From Deltaproteobacteria bacterium (GTDB lineage: Bacteria; Myxococcota_A; Polyangia; GCA-2747355): a DNA stretch of 64,000 nt. This document shows positions 1 through 8,275 of the stretch, piece by piece. The number at the start of each line of letters is the position of its first letter. Position 1 is the stretch's first letter. Under the pieces are notes generated by a model. That model searched no databases and had not been told where the DNA came from. It saw only the letters and a list, made by a program, of their open reading frames with translations. The stretch covers positions 883,259-947,258 of the forward strand of contig JACKDQ010000001.1 of the NCBI GenBank assembly GCA_020633415.1. Direction: 5' to 3'. Both the position numbers and the translations under genes were made by a program.

Positions 1-1
1 G

Positions 2-373
2 TCAGGGTTGGCCTCGACGCACCCCTGGGCAGCGTTGGCGATGACGGTCTTCATGCTCTCGCTGGCCGGTATTCCGCCGACGGCTGGCTTCTTTGCCAAG
101 CTCTATCTGTTTTCCGCGGCGCTCCAGCAGCCGGGACTGTTGTGGGTTGTGATTATCGCAATTTTCAACAGCGTGATCAGCGTCTACTACTACCTGCGCC
201 CGGTGGTGATGATGTACTTCCAGTCCGCGGACAGCAGCGAAGCTGGTGAGCCAAGTCACTCTCCGGCGACTGTATTTGTTTTGGCGCTCGCCGTGCTGTT
301 GATTCTCGCGATCGGCTTGATGCCGAGCTCGCCGCTGGCCTGGGCCGACGCTTCGGTGTTGGCCGGTCGCTAG
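2..373 (+). CDS. nuoN: NADH-quinone oxidoreductase subunit N, C-terminal part (partial at the window edge)
   Basis: This is the last ~123 residues of a polytopic membrane protein; the reading frame is already open at base 2, so the 5' end lies outside the window. It shows the conserved NuoN stretch LSLAGIPPTAGF, followed by a hydrophobic segment and VISVYYYLRPVVMMY, then a last membrane helix and a short tail. NuoN is one of the antiporter-like proton-pumping subunits of respiratory complex I in the inner membrane. MrpD/NuoL/NuoM relatives share the fold, but this C-terminal pattern fits NuoN best. It would normally close a nuo operon, so the genes to the left are probably nuoL and nuoM. The next gene starts ~80 bases downstream and looks unrelated. 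Confidence 0.93.
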   Translation, partial: SGLASTHPWAALAMTVFMLSLAGIPPTAGFFAKLYLFSAALQQPGLLWVVIIAIFNSVISVYYYLRPVVMMYFQSADSSEAGEPSHSPATVFVLALAVLLILAIGLMPSSPLAWADASVLAGR

Positions 374-452
374 CCGCTCACCGCTGTCGATTTCTTGAAT
401 AACCGAACCCAGCTGTCGGCGTATGCGGACAGTGATGGGCTACGGAGGATGC

Positions 453-1403
453 GTGGTTGTTCGTCGGCTGATGATCAGCGCCGCAATGCTCTGTTTGGCT
501 AGCTGCTGCGCGGCCCAAGGTGGCGCTGTAGCCGGTCAGACGGGGGACGGTGCGCTCGTGTCCTATCGTCGGGCAGCCACGGTCTCGCCGAGTTTTTGGA
601 AGTATTGGGGCGATGGCCAGGCCGAGCTCTCGGGCTACGAGGTGATCACCGAACGCTACGGTAAGCTGCGCAAAGGCCGTGCGGTGCTGATCTTTGTCAC
701 CGAGACCCACGACCGGCGCCATTGGGTCAAAGACGATCGCGGAACGGCGCCGCTACGCGATCGGGTCAGTGTGCTCAAGCTGAATCGCACGCTGAACTTT
801 CAGACTGGCATCTATCCATACTCGGTGATGACCAGCGTGTTTTCTCCTGTCGATCGTGGCGTGGGGCGGGCAGCTTTTGCGCCAACCAAGATCACGCTTT
901 CGGCACAGGAATGGTGTGGCCATGTCTATCACAAGCTGCTCGCCGGTCGAGGCGGTTTCCATAGTGAGCTTCGCTCCTATTTTGGCGACGAGGGCAATTC
1001 GGTGGAGCAGGTTACCACCGCCGAGCAGGTCGTCTACGAGGACGCGCTGTTGATCCAACTGCGTGAGTTGGACGGGGCGTTTGCTGGCGGAAAGGATTTT
1101 CGCGGGCAGATGATTCCCGCGCTGTGGCGACTGCGCAAGCTGCACGAAAGGCCGCGCGCCGTCGCAGTGGAGATCCTCCGCTCCAGTGCGCAGTACGCCG
1201 GGCAGGCTGCGACGCGCTTTGAGATTCGCGTCGCTGGCTGGCCGACTGAGCAGATCTACGTCGAGACCCGCTATCCGCGCAAAATCCTCGGCTGGACAGA
1301 CGCGGCTGGGGCGCGGGCGACCCTCAAAAAGAGCGCGCGATTGGCCTACTGGCGCCTCAATCGGCCGGGCGACGAACAGGCACTCGAGCGGCTTGGCCTA
1401 TAG
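453..1403 (+). CDS. Conserved hypothetical lipoprotein with a WKYWGDG N-terminal motif
   Basis: About 316 residues. An in-frame ATG lies at 423, but GTG 453 is preferred because GGAGGA sits just upstream (444-449) and the product then opens with a short basic n-region, a hydrophobic stretch and a lipobox-like LASC. Mature motifs are FWKYWGDGQAELSGY, ERYGKLRKGRAVLI and AQEWCGHVYHKLL. I know this pattern from hypothetical proteins of several phyla, some of which carry the misleading label of septum-formation inhibitor Maf; nothing here resembles Maf. No catalytic motif is evident. It is probably envelope-located, judged only from the signal sequence. It stands alone between nuoN and a 311-base gap. 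Confidence 0.75.
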   Translation: MVVRRLMISAAMLCLASCCAAQGGAVAGQTGDGALVSYRRAATVSPSFWKYWGDGQAELSGYEVITERYGKLRKGRAVLIFVTETHDRRHWVKDDRGTAPLRDRVSVLKLNRTLNFQTGIYPYSVMTSVFSPVDRGVGRAAFAPTKITLSAQEWCGHVYHKLLAGRGGFHSELRSYFGDEGNSVEQVTTAEQVVYEDALLIQLRELDGAFAGGKDFRGQMIPALWRLRKLHERPRAVAVEILRSSAQYAGQAATRFEIRVAGWPTEQIYVETRYPRKILGWTDAAGARATLKKSARLAYWRLNRPGDEQALERLGL

Positions 1404-1714
1404 CGCTCCAACAGCGACGCTAAGCCATGGCTGGTGTCTGGTCACCATATCTCGGCCGTTGCCTTTCAGGTCACGCGGCTCCAGTGAATTTGCTGACCAT
1501 CGAGCACTCGCGCCGAGGGCTGCGGTAACTAGCTGAAACAGAATATCTTCGGCAAACCAATCGGTACGGCACATCGGTTGCAATGCGTACGGTCGTCAGC
1601 AGACTTGGCTGCACTCGGCGCAAGATAGCAACGCTAGGCAGGGCAATGCGCCATGGCGTCGGGTGGGCTTGGGCGATCCGCTTAGCGCCGACTCTCGCTG
1701 ACCTGGGAGGTCTT
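1404..1714 (+). other. Intergenic stretch, no gene recognised
   Basis: About 310 bases between two plus-strand genes. Short open frames cross it on both strands, but none has a ribosome binding site plus a plausible protein. I see no tRNA, riboswitch or strong terminator. The last bases carry GGGAGG (1705-1710), the ribosome binding site of the next gene. A promoter for that gene is probably here, but I could not pick out convincing -35 and -10 boxes. Confidence 0.4.
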
Positions 1715-1720
1715 GTGCGA

Positions 1721-3136
1721 ATGACACGCATCCTTGTTAGCCGCATCGCCCTAGTTTTCGCGCTCAGCGCCTTGGGCGCGTGGGGGTGTGGACAGCTTGC
1801 TGCTGACGGCAGCGTCGTCGTCGATGGCAAGGCTGGCTACGTCGAGGCGCCACATACAGATCGCTACCAGGTGGGGATTGAGGACAGCCGCAGTCAATAC
1901 GCGTCCGCGGGGCGGTACGAGGGCCCCTGGCAGCGCATCGCTTGCATGCGCAGCGCGGGGCTGCCAATTTTTCCCCAAGGCGTAGTGCCGGCTGTCGCTC
2001 CGCTGTACCTCTCTCTCGCGGAAGACTTCGTGACCGACGGGTTGAAGGACGGCAAAGGCATGCCAGTCAACCTGCACAATGCCGCCCTGCGGGGCGTTGT
2101 TGCGGGGCTGCTGGCCAGGCAGCTGGTGCTCGATGATCCGCTGACAGCGCGCAGCAATGGTGCGCCCGCCGACTGGGCGATCCTCGGGCCCAATGAGCAG
2201 ACCATTGATTCGCTGTTTCTGGCTCTGACAGATCCGGCCGATGGCTATTCCGTGCCGCCGTCGACATTTGAGCGGGCGAACGAGATGACCGAGCAGCGCT
2301 GCCCAAGTTGCGTTGCATCCACGGCCAAGAAAGAAGACGGATTGGCTGCCCTCACCAGGCGGCTGGCAGCCGAGCGTCAGGCTGGGGGCAGCGTGGAGAT
2401 CAGCGAGCTGCCATCGGGTTTGCGCAGTCGGGCGCTCGGTGAACACCCCGTGACCTATTACATCCGTCGGCGGCTGGTACGTCACGTGCGGGCCTTTGAT
2501 CTGTATGCGTTTTGCGTCGGCGATGCGACCAATGAAGAATGTGCTCGTGCTGATCTGTTTGGTGGTCTGCTGCTCGCTTCCTACGCCACCGTGGAGTACG
2601 ATATCGACGGCATTCGCCCAGCTGCCGAATCGAGCTGTGTCGACGGACAAATCGTTACCACCCACTACGAGCTGTCCCTGGCGGTTGGGCGCGAGGCGTC
2701 GGGCGGTCAGAGCATCCGAGCGACTGTAAAGGCTGCGAGCGCCGCACCGGATGCGGCCGCCACGCTCAAGTTGTACCTACAGCGGCCGAATCAACTCGAA
2801 CCAGATTGCCGCACGCTGGCAGATGGCGAACAAGTGCTGCGTTTCGATCAACAGCGCACGCCGTCAGCTGTCTTTGCGGTGAGCGCACGCGACGACGGGG
2901 ACTATCTTGCCCACGCCTTGCTCTGCTCAGGCGACGGGCGACTGCTGACCAGCGCTCGGCAGGCCGTCGTCGTTTGTGGGCGATCGCGGCGCGATTCTGA
3001 GTGCATAGATAGCTTCACACCGCCGACGAGCCCTGGGTGCCAGTTAGGCAATCAACCCGCTGGCGCTTTGCCGATGGTCATTGTGATCGTTATCTTTGCT
3101 CGATGTCGTCGACGGAAACTGGTGGGCGCTGCGTAG
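1721..3136 (+). CDS. Secreted protein with a MYXO-CTERM-like C-terminal sorting tail
   Basis: About 471 residues from ATG 1721, which follows GGGAGG by ten bases; GTG 1715 is an alternative. The N-terminus is a signal sequence ending near GAWGCG, so it may be a lipoprotein. The middle is not recognised; it has a paired-Cys stretch (EQRCPSCVAS) and the C-terminal third looks like a beta-rich domain with several cysteines. The end is distinctive: SPGC, a short linker, a run of hydrophobic residues (LPMVIVIVIFA), then RCRRRK. Cys, hydrophobic segment and Arg cluster is the layout of MYXO-CTERM tails, which in myxobacteria direct secreted proteins to the cell surface. A shadow frame on the opposite strand (1751-2665) was discarded. 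Confidence 0.72.
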   Translation: MTRILVSRIALVFALSALGAWGCGQLAADGSVVVDGKAGYVEAPHTDRYQVGIEDSRSQYASAGRYEGPWQRIACMRSAGLPIFPQGVVPAVAPLYLSLAEDFVTDGLKDGKGMPVNLHNAALRGVVAGLLARQLVLDDPLTARSNGAPADWAILGPNEQTIDSLFLALTDPADGYSVPPSTFERANEMTEQRCPSCVASTAKKEDGLAALTRRLAAERQAGGSVEISELPSGLRSRALGEHPVTYYIRRRLVRHVRAFDLYAFCVGDATNEECARADLFGGLLLASYATVEYDIDGIRPAAESSCVDGQIVTTHYELSLAVGREASGGQSIRATVKAASAAPDAAATLKLYLQRPNQLEPDCRTLADGEQVLRFDQQRTPSAVFAVSARDDGDYLAHALLCSGDGRLLTSARQAVVVCGRSRRDSECIDSFTPPTSPGCQLGNQPAGALPMVIVIVIFARCRRRKLVGAA

Positions 3137-3258
3137 ATCACGATGCTGAAGCTGACCACTGGCGCCGCCGGCGTTCGGAAATTGGACGCCCTTTAATATC
3201 TTGGGCTTGTGATTTAGGTGAGTTGGCGCTGGTCTCGGTTTTGCTGTGCATTTGAACG

Positions 3259-3717
3259 ATGCGAACCTTCCCGGTCCTACTTCTGTTGAGCTTGTTCTTG
3301 CCGACCCTCGCTCACGGTGGCGAGTCGAGTTTTCGGATCATGGACACCGCGCTGAGCTCGGGCGGTGACGTGACGGTCAAACTGGGCTATTCCAACGACT
3401 GGGGCACGCCGGAGCTGACGCGTAGCAACGCTGCCGTCGAGCTCTTTCTCTTTCCTAGGCGCCCGGCCCACCCCGACGATATCCGAAGGCGGATGGGGAT
3501 GCCGATCTGCGAGGTGCGGCTGGCGGTCAAGGGTGCGTGTCAGATCACGATCCCCCGTCAGCTGTTAATCTCCGCCCAACTCGGCGCCGGCCAGACGGTG
3601 CACCTTTCGGGGTTGTGGAAGGTCAGCGGCCATGTCTGGGGTTACGGCAACTGGGGCGGTCGCACCGGCCTGAGCTACCGCGAAGTCCGGCTGACGATTC
3701 CCAAGGGTTTCAAATAG
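3259..3717 (+). CDS. Small secreted protein, unknown function
   Basis: 152 residues with a clear Sec signal peptide: MR, then a Leu-rich core, then a likely cleavage near LAHGGE. The mature part is beta-rich with two cysteines (PICEVRLAV and KGACQITI) that could form one disulfide. The C-terminal half is rich in Gly, Trp and Tyr (HVWGYGNWGG). No family is recognised. No strong ribosome binding site precedes the ATG at 3259. It ends ~50 bases before a TonB-like gene on the same strand, so the two may be co-transcribed. Confidence 0.65.
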   Translation: MRTFPVLLLLSLFLPTLAHGGESSFRIMDTALSSGGDVTVKLGYSNDWGTPELTRSNAAVELFLFPRRPAHPDDIRRRMGMPICEVRLAVKGACQITIPRQLLISAQLGAGQTVHLSGLWKVSGHVWGYGNWGGRTGLSYREVRLTIPKGFK

Positions 3718-3770
3718 CCGCAACATTCTCGATCGGGCAACGATCGTGGGCGTTCGCGCGTCTGTGAGGC

Positions 3771-4751
3771 GTGTCATCGCGGCTGCTCGGCGTGTTTTTC
3801 CCCTTGGCGCTTCTGCTCCATCTGGCGCTCGGCTGGTTGGCCTCACTGCGCGAATGCGGTGGCGGCGCGCCGACGCTCACCAGCCCAGGTCCGATCTGGC
3901 TAACGCCCGAACCCGGCTCGACGATCGTTCAGTCGCACCCAACGCCGATTACGGTTGCAGCGCCGCCTTCACCGCAAACCGCGCGTCGGATTCGCTCGCC
4001 GCCAAAGCGCCCGCGGGTCGATCGGCCGTCGGCGTTCTCGCTGAAGATGCGTGTGGTTTCTCAGACGAGCCTCGAAGGTAGCTGGGTTCGTGCGCCACAT
4101 TCTGCGCGCACCTCGACGCCCCGCAAGGGGCGAGCGATCGCTTCGCCCTTCGAACTGAGCGATGGTCGCGCCAACGTGCGGGCGGGTCGCGTCGATCCGG
4201 TCTTTTACGAGATCGAGCGGGCAGCGAGCAAGCGCTTCTGGCCAAGCTGGAAGGTGATCGGTCGCGAAGGCAAAGGGATGCAGCGCGTGAGACGTGTGCT
4301 GGGGCGGATCGTGCGGGCGTTTATCGCTAGCTACCGCCAGCGGCTCGACGCGTACGGCAAGGCGCAAGCGAAGACTCGTCCTGGCGACACTGCGGATGAT
4401 CAGATCGCACCGTGGCGCTGGGCAACGGCCGATGGTGGCCAAACGATCGCGCTGGTTTGCCTGGTGTATCGAGCTGATCGTCGCTGGGCCGTTCGCCTGG
4501 CCGGCGCCTCGGGGGTGCCGGCGTTCGATCGCCAGGCCAGACGGGCACTCGAGCGCGCCGCGCTGTCCCCGGCGCTGACGCGCTACGATCAGCCGGTTGA
4601 GGTCTGTTATCGCTTTAGGGCCACGGTCAATCGCGTGCCACCTTTGCCCATCGTCGGCTGCAGCTTCGATGAGGTCGCGTTGAGCGCGCGCTGCTATTAC
4701 CCGCTCAAGCGCTTGATTAAACTCGCTGTCGAGCTTTGGTCGGCGCATTGA
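3771..4751 (+). CDS. TonB-family-like protein
   Basis: 326 residues from GTG 3771, preceded by a TGAGG ribosome binding site. The layout is that of TonB: one N-terminal membrane helix (about residues 5-24), a long Pro/Ser/Arg-rich linker with PPSPQTARR and PPKRPR, then a small C-terminal domain. In that domain, VYRADRRWAVRLAGASG followed by FDRQARRALERA and EVCYRFRATV matches the energy-transducer C-terminal fold. TonB proteins couple the inner-membrane proton gradient to outer-membrane receptors. No exbB, exbD or receptor gene is adjacent, and the C-terminus runs on with an unusual Cys-bearing extension (VGCSFDEV, SARCYYPLK). It could also be a TonB-like protein with a different role. Confidence 0.65.
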   Translation: MSSRLLGVFFPLALLLHLALGWLASLRECGGGAPTLTSPGPIWLTPEPGSTIVQSHPTPITVAAPPSPQTARRIRSPPKRPRVDRPSAFSLKMRVVSQTSLEGSWVRAPHSARTSTPRKGRAIASPFELSDGRANVRAGRVDPVFYEIERAASKRFWPSWKVIGREGKGMQRVRRVLGRIVRAFIASYRQRLDAYGKAQAKTRPGDTADDQIAPWRWATADGGQTIALVCLVYRADRRWAVRLAGASGVPAFDRQARRALERAALSPALTRYDQPVEVCYRFRATVNRVPPLPIVGCSFDEVALSARCYYPLKRLIKLAVELWSAH

Positions 4752-4904
4752 CTCAGTGATTGTTGTCCGGCCAACAGTTTGCGTTCGCGGCGCTACGAGC
4801 GTCGGGGCGTTGAACATCGTGTTCGCGAAAAAGTCTGGCCGAGTTGCGTGAATCGTCTGGACGGATCGCCTTCGTATTGCGTACTAGAGGCCTGAGGTGA
4901 ACGG

Positions 4905-6761
4905 ATGAAGCGACGTTGGCGTTCGGTTTTGCTGGTGACCGTGATACTCGCTGGCTGTGGCAGCCAGGCAAGACCGGCGGTATTCGATGGCGGCGGTGAC
5001 GGCGCCATCGACGACGCGGCGCTCTCGGCTACTGACGCGGCGCTGTCGATTGCTGATGCGGCACTGCCGGTTGCCGACGCGGCCGGCGCTGGCGATGGGG
5101 CGAGGCCCGCCGATGGGGCGAAGGTCAGCGATGGATCTTCGCACGACGGTCGACCCGCCTGTCAGAACGAGTGTCCGCAACAGGGAGCGCGTCGCTGCGA
5201 AGCCAACGGGGGCTACGCCGTTTGTGGAAACTACGATGGTGATGCTTGCCTGGAATGGAGTCAGGCAAGCTCTTGTCCGCAAGAGCAGATCTGTGTCGAG
5301 CCGGGTGGCGTGTGCACGCCGGCATGCAACGGCAAACCCTGCGCCTGTCAGATTGGCGACACGCAGCCTTGCGTCAACGTCGGTGAGTGCAAAGACGGGA
5401 TTCGCCAGTGTGTCAATGGCAGCTTCGGCCCTTGTATCTGGAAGACTGGTCCGCAATCGGAAGTCTGCGATGGCAAAGACAACGATTGCGACGGAGCGAC
5501 CGACGAATCGACGGACCTCGCTGCACCAGCTTGTAGCAAGCAGCTTGGCGTTTGCAGCGGCGCGACGAAGAAGTGCGGCGGCGCTGCGGGTTGGTTGACT
5601 TGCGTCGATGCCGATTACAAAGCGCAGGCAAAGCTCGCCGGACAGAGCTACGAGGTTGTCGAATCGCTTTGTGACGCACAAGACAACGACTGCAACGGCA
5701 AAACCGATGAGCCGGCCCAGTGCTGCAAGCCGCAGTGCGCGAGCAAGCCTTGCGGTGCCCAGGACGGTTGCGGCAGCCAGTGCAACGGCTTCTGCGGGCT
5801 GCATCAAACCTGCGACCTGAGCTTTAACTGCGTCTGTGCCAACGTTACCTGCAACGGTGTGTGCTGCGGGACGAACGAGGTTTGTAGCAATAACACCTGT
5901 ACGCCGGGCGCGGTCGCCGGTTGGAAGCTGGTGTCTTCGGGCACGACGCAGCGTCTCGATGCGATTTGGGCCGCAGGCCCGAATGATGTTTGGTTTGCCG
6001 GAACCGGCGGTACGCTGCTGCACTACGATGGTAGCAGCGTCAAGGCCTTCAACTCGGGGACGACGGCGGACCTGGTCGATCTCTGGGGCTTTGGTAGTAG
6101 CAGTATCGTCGCGATCGGCGGTTACAACCCGGGTGTGATCACCACTTACGACGGCACCAAGTGGAATGCGGTTTCCAGCTCGTTGATCGAGCCACGTGCG
6201 ATTTGGGGTCGGTCAGCGAGCGACTACTACGTGAGTTCGCGCAAGACCGTTGGCAAGCTGGGCGATGATATCTATCACTTCGTCGGCGGTGCGTTGGCCG
6301 GCTCCGTCTTCTCACCGGGCTATTGGGTGCACGAGCTTAGTGGTAGCGCCAAGACTGGGGAGATCTGGGGTCCGCTCAACCGTTCTGCAGTTTATTTCGA
6401 TGGTTCGAGCTGGACGATTTTGCCGTCGGTCTTTCCGGACACGCTGGGAGCGGTCTGGATGCGCGACAGCGCCGATGTCTGGGCCGGCGGTCGCAATACG
6501 CTGGTGCGTTACGATGGCAGCAAGTGGTCGCCCTACAGCCAGCCCCACGCCAACACCCATTATCTGGCGATCCATGGCACCGCGGCCGATGACGTCTGGG
6601 CGGTGGGTACCTCCGGCAAGATCGCACATTTCGATGGCAACGGCTGGCAACTCTCGACGCAGAGCCACACCTCGCAAGACTTGCGCGATGTGTTTGCGAT
6701 CAGCGCCTCTGATGTCTGGGCGGTCAGCCACCAGGGCGTAATCTTGCACTATACCCCCTAA
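4905..6761 (+). CDS. MopE-motif and beta-propeller lipoprotein
   Basis: 618 residues with a strong lipoprotein signal (ILAGC, Cys18). Residues ~27-82 are an Asp/Ala/Gly linker containing an 8-residue repeat of the type ADAALxxx. Residues 86-335 are Cys-rich with two MopE-type motifs, CDGKDNDCDGATDE and CDAQDNDCNGKTDE, as in the copper-binding surface protein MopE of Methylococcus; here metal binding is an inference. Residues 274-297 (KPCGAQDGCGSQC) match the repeat unit of the Cys-rich protein at 35.3-36.9 kb. From residue ~340 to the end are repeats of the form DVWAVG or DVWFAG, which probably form a propeller. It is likely outer-membrane anchored and exposed. Confidence 0.82.
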   Translation: MKRRWRSVLLVTVILAGCGSQARPAVFDGGGDGAIDDAALSATDAALSIADAALPVADAAGAGDGARPADGAKVSDGSSHDGRPACQNECPQQGARRCEANGGYAVCGNYDGDACLEWSQASSCPQEQICVEPGGVCTPACNGKPCACQIGDTQPCVNVGECKDGIRQCVNGSFGPCIWKTGPQSEVCDGKDNDCDGATDESTDLAAPACSKQLGVCSGATKKCGGAAGWLTCVDADYKAQAKLAGQSYEVVESLCDAQDNDCNGKTDEPAQCCKPQCASKPCGAQDGCGSQCNGFCGLHQTCDLSFNCVCANVTCNGVCCGTNEVCSNNTCTPGAVAGWKLVSSGTTQRLDAIWAAGPNDVWFAGTGGTLLHYDGSSVKAFNSGTTADLVDLWGFGSSSIVAIGGYNPGVITTYDGTKWNAVSSSLIEPRAIWGRSASDYYVSSRKTVGKLGDDIYHFVGGALAGSVFSPGYWVHELSGSAKTGEIWGPLNRSAVYFDGSSWTILPSVFPDTLGAVWMRDSADVWAGGRNTLVRYDGSKWSPYSQPHANTHYLAIHGTAADDVWAVGTSGKIAHFDGNGWQLSTQSHTSQDLRDVFAISASDVWAVSHQGVILHYTP

Positions 6762-6775
6762 GCGCAAAGCGACGC

Positions 6776-7144
6776 TCAGCTCGGTGAGCAGACCCGCTGG
6801 CGCCCGACGCTTTGGCAGAGATACGCGCTGCGGCAGCTTGGCGGCTCGATGGTGCAGATCGGTGCACAGAGCTGCCCTTCGCCACCCGGAAACGTGACCT
6901 GGACGCAGAGCGCACCGTCGGGGCAACGCTCATCGCAGGTGCGCGTGCAGGAGCCCCCCGGAAGCTCGGTGAGGCAGATCAGCTGTTGCTCGCAGTCGGC
7001 GTCCTTTTGGCAGGCGTCGCCGACGCGACCCGATCCCGCGGGGCCCTGGTGGGTCCGTCTGAGGTCGGCACCACAAGCTGCCAAGCCGATGCTGATCAGC
7101 ATCAGCGCCAGTCGTGCCACCGATCGGTTGGTTGTGCGCGTCAC
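6776..7144 (-). CDS. Small Cys-rich lipoprotein
   Basis: 122 residues, start GTG 7144. The signal sequence ends in a clean lipobox (LAAC, Cys24). The mature part is a compact Cys-rich module opening with GDACQKDADCEQQLICL, then TRTCDERCPDGALC and a final CRSAYLCQSV. Modules of the DxDC...C type are common in surface proteins of Myxococcota and Bradymonadota. It converges on the preceding MopE-type gene, leaving only 14 bases between stops, and diverges from the next gene. The function is unknown. A later ATG would destroy the signal peptide, so GTG is kept. Confidence 0.7.
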   Translation of the reverse strand: MTRTTNRSVARLALMLISIGLAACGADLRRTHQGPAGSGRVGDACQKDADCEQQLICLTELPGGSCTRTCDERCPDGALCVQVTFPGGEGQLCAPICTIEPPSCRSAYLCQSVGRQRVCSPS

Positions 7145-7332
7145 ACGGTCTCTCTTATCCGGCTTTGGTCATTGCGGCAAATGCTAGTTAGATCGTGGGC
7201 CTAGCACGTTTCGTCGGCGCTCGCTGCCAATCGCGCTCCGTGCCGACGACGAAAGGTCTTGCATTGTCGACTGCGTACGGCTTAAGCACGGGGCCGGGGA
7301 GCACACCACGCCCAGGCGATGGAGGCTTAGAA

Positions 7333-8052
7333 ATGATAAGAAAATCGGCAATTAAGGCAGGTCTCGCTGTTGTCGCTTCGGCGCTGTACGTCGTTAGCAT
7401 CGGCGCGAGCGGCGACGGTGGCTGCGGCGGCGGCAAGGTCAAGACAGCGCAAGAGCTTTGCACGTCCAGCGGTGGAAAGTGGGACGACAGCGCCTGTCCG
7501 TTGGCCTGTTGGCCGCCCAAGTGCGGTGAGCCGGTCAACCAGGCTTGCACGGCGAACTGCGGCAGCGAGCCGGTGTGTCGGTGCCCGTCGAACAAACCTT
7601 ACTGGACCGACGGCAAGGGCTGTCAGTCGATCAGCGACTGCAATCTGACGGCCTGCAAAGATGATTCGGACTGCCAGGCGCTCGGTCAGTGGTGCGGTTA
7701 CATCAGCAGTACCGAGCGGATCTGCAAAGACTGGCAACAGGTCGGCCAAGGCTGCGGCGGCTTCGTGCGGCCGGAATACCTGCGTCGCTGCGATCCTAGC
7801 TTGTTCTGCAAGACCAACCCACAGATTCCAGATCTGCCAGGCGTGTGTACCGCACCCGAGTGCACCACCGACGCCGACTGCAAGCTATTTTCGAATTACT
7901 GTGGTGGCTGCAACTGCGATGCGCTCAAAGCGTCGGATCCGTTCCCCAGCTGCCCCAACCCGCCCGTCAATTGCTTCGTCGACCCCTGCATGCAGAAAGT
8001 CGCCAAGTGCAACAGCAAGCGTTGCATCGTGGCGAGCAGCAGCACCAACTGA
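7333..8052 (+). CDS. Secreted Cys-rich protein
   Basis: 239 residues from ATG 7333, with GGAGGC seven bases upstream; the open frame extends back to 7195 but that region lacks a usable start signal. There is a hydrophobic N-terminal segment, then GASGDGGCGGG. The mature protein is dense in cysteine and reads like several small disulfide modules: CTSSGGKW, CRCPSNKPYW, CKDDSDCQALGQWC, CTTDADCKLFSNYC. The DxDC motifs resemble those of the divergent lipoprotein to the left. The signal lacks a canonical lipobox, so it may be secreted or held by another route. No enzyme motif is seen. A hairpin at 8070-8088 may end its transcript. Confidence 0.7.
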   Translation: MIRKSAIKAGLAVVASALYVVSIGASGDGGCGGGKVKTAQELCTSSGGKWDDSACPLACWPPKCGEPVNQACTANCGSEPVCRCPSNKPYWTDGKGCQSISDCNLTACKDDSDCQALGQWCGYISSTERICKDWQQVGQGCGGFVRPEYLRRCDPSLFCKTNPQIPDLPGVCTAPECTTDADCKLFSNYCGGCNCDALKASDPFPSCPNPPVNCFVDPCMQKVAKCNSKRCIVASSSTN

Positions 8053-8069
8053 GCAACGATTAGCGACTC

Positions 8070-8088
8070 CGCCCCGATCGAAGGGGCG
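8070..8088 (+). terminator. Candidate hairpin terminator
   Basis: CGCCCC (8070-8075) and GGGGCG (8083-8088) form a perfect 6-bp GC stem around a 7-base loop, 18 bases after the stop of the upstream gene. There is no T-run after it, so it may be a partial or Rho-assisted terminator. Confidence 0.4.
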
Positions 8089-8275
8089 AGGTCGTGGTCC
8101 AAGTCAATCTATGCGCCGCCAGCGGTCACCGGTCTTGGCCGCCGGCGCGCCTCGGTCGTGCACGGCCAGGCACCCCAAAAAAGACGCAGCCCGCGCAGCA
8201 GTAATCGTGGCCGCGGTAAAGAGACAACCGGTGCCCAGCTGATCGGCTTTTGCGGCTGCGCTGCGGCGGGAGCGG

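Noticed and set aside
4884..6023. 379-residue open frame on the minus strand opposite the MopE-type gene
   Set aside because: The composition is arbitrary and it ignores the clear lipoprotein signal and MopE motifs on the other strand.
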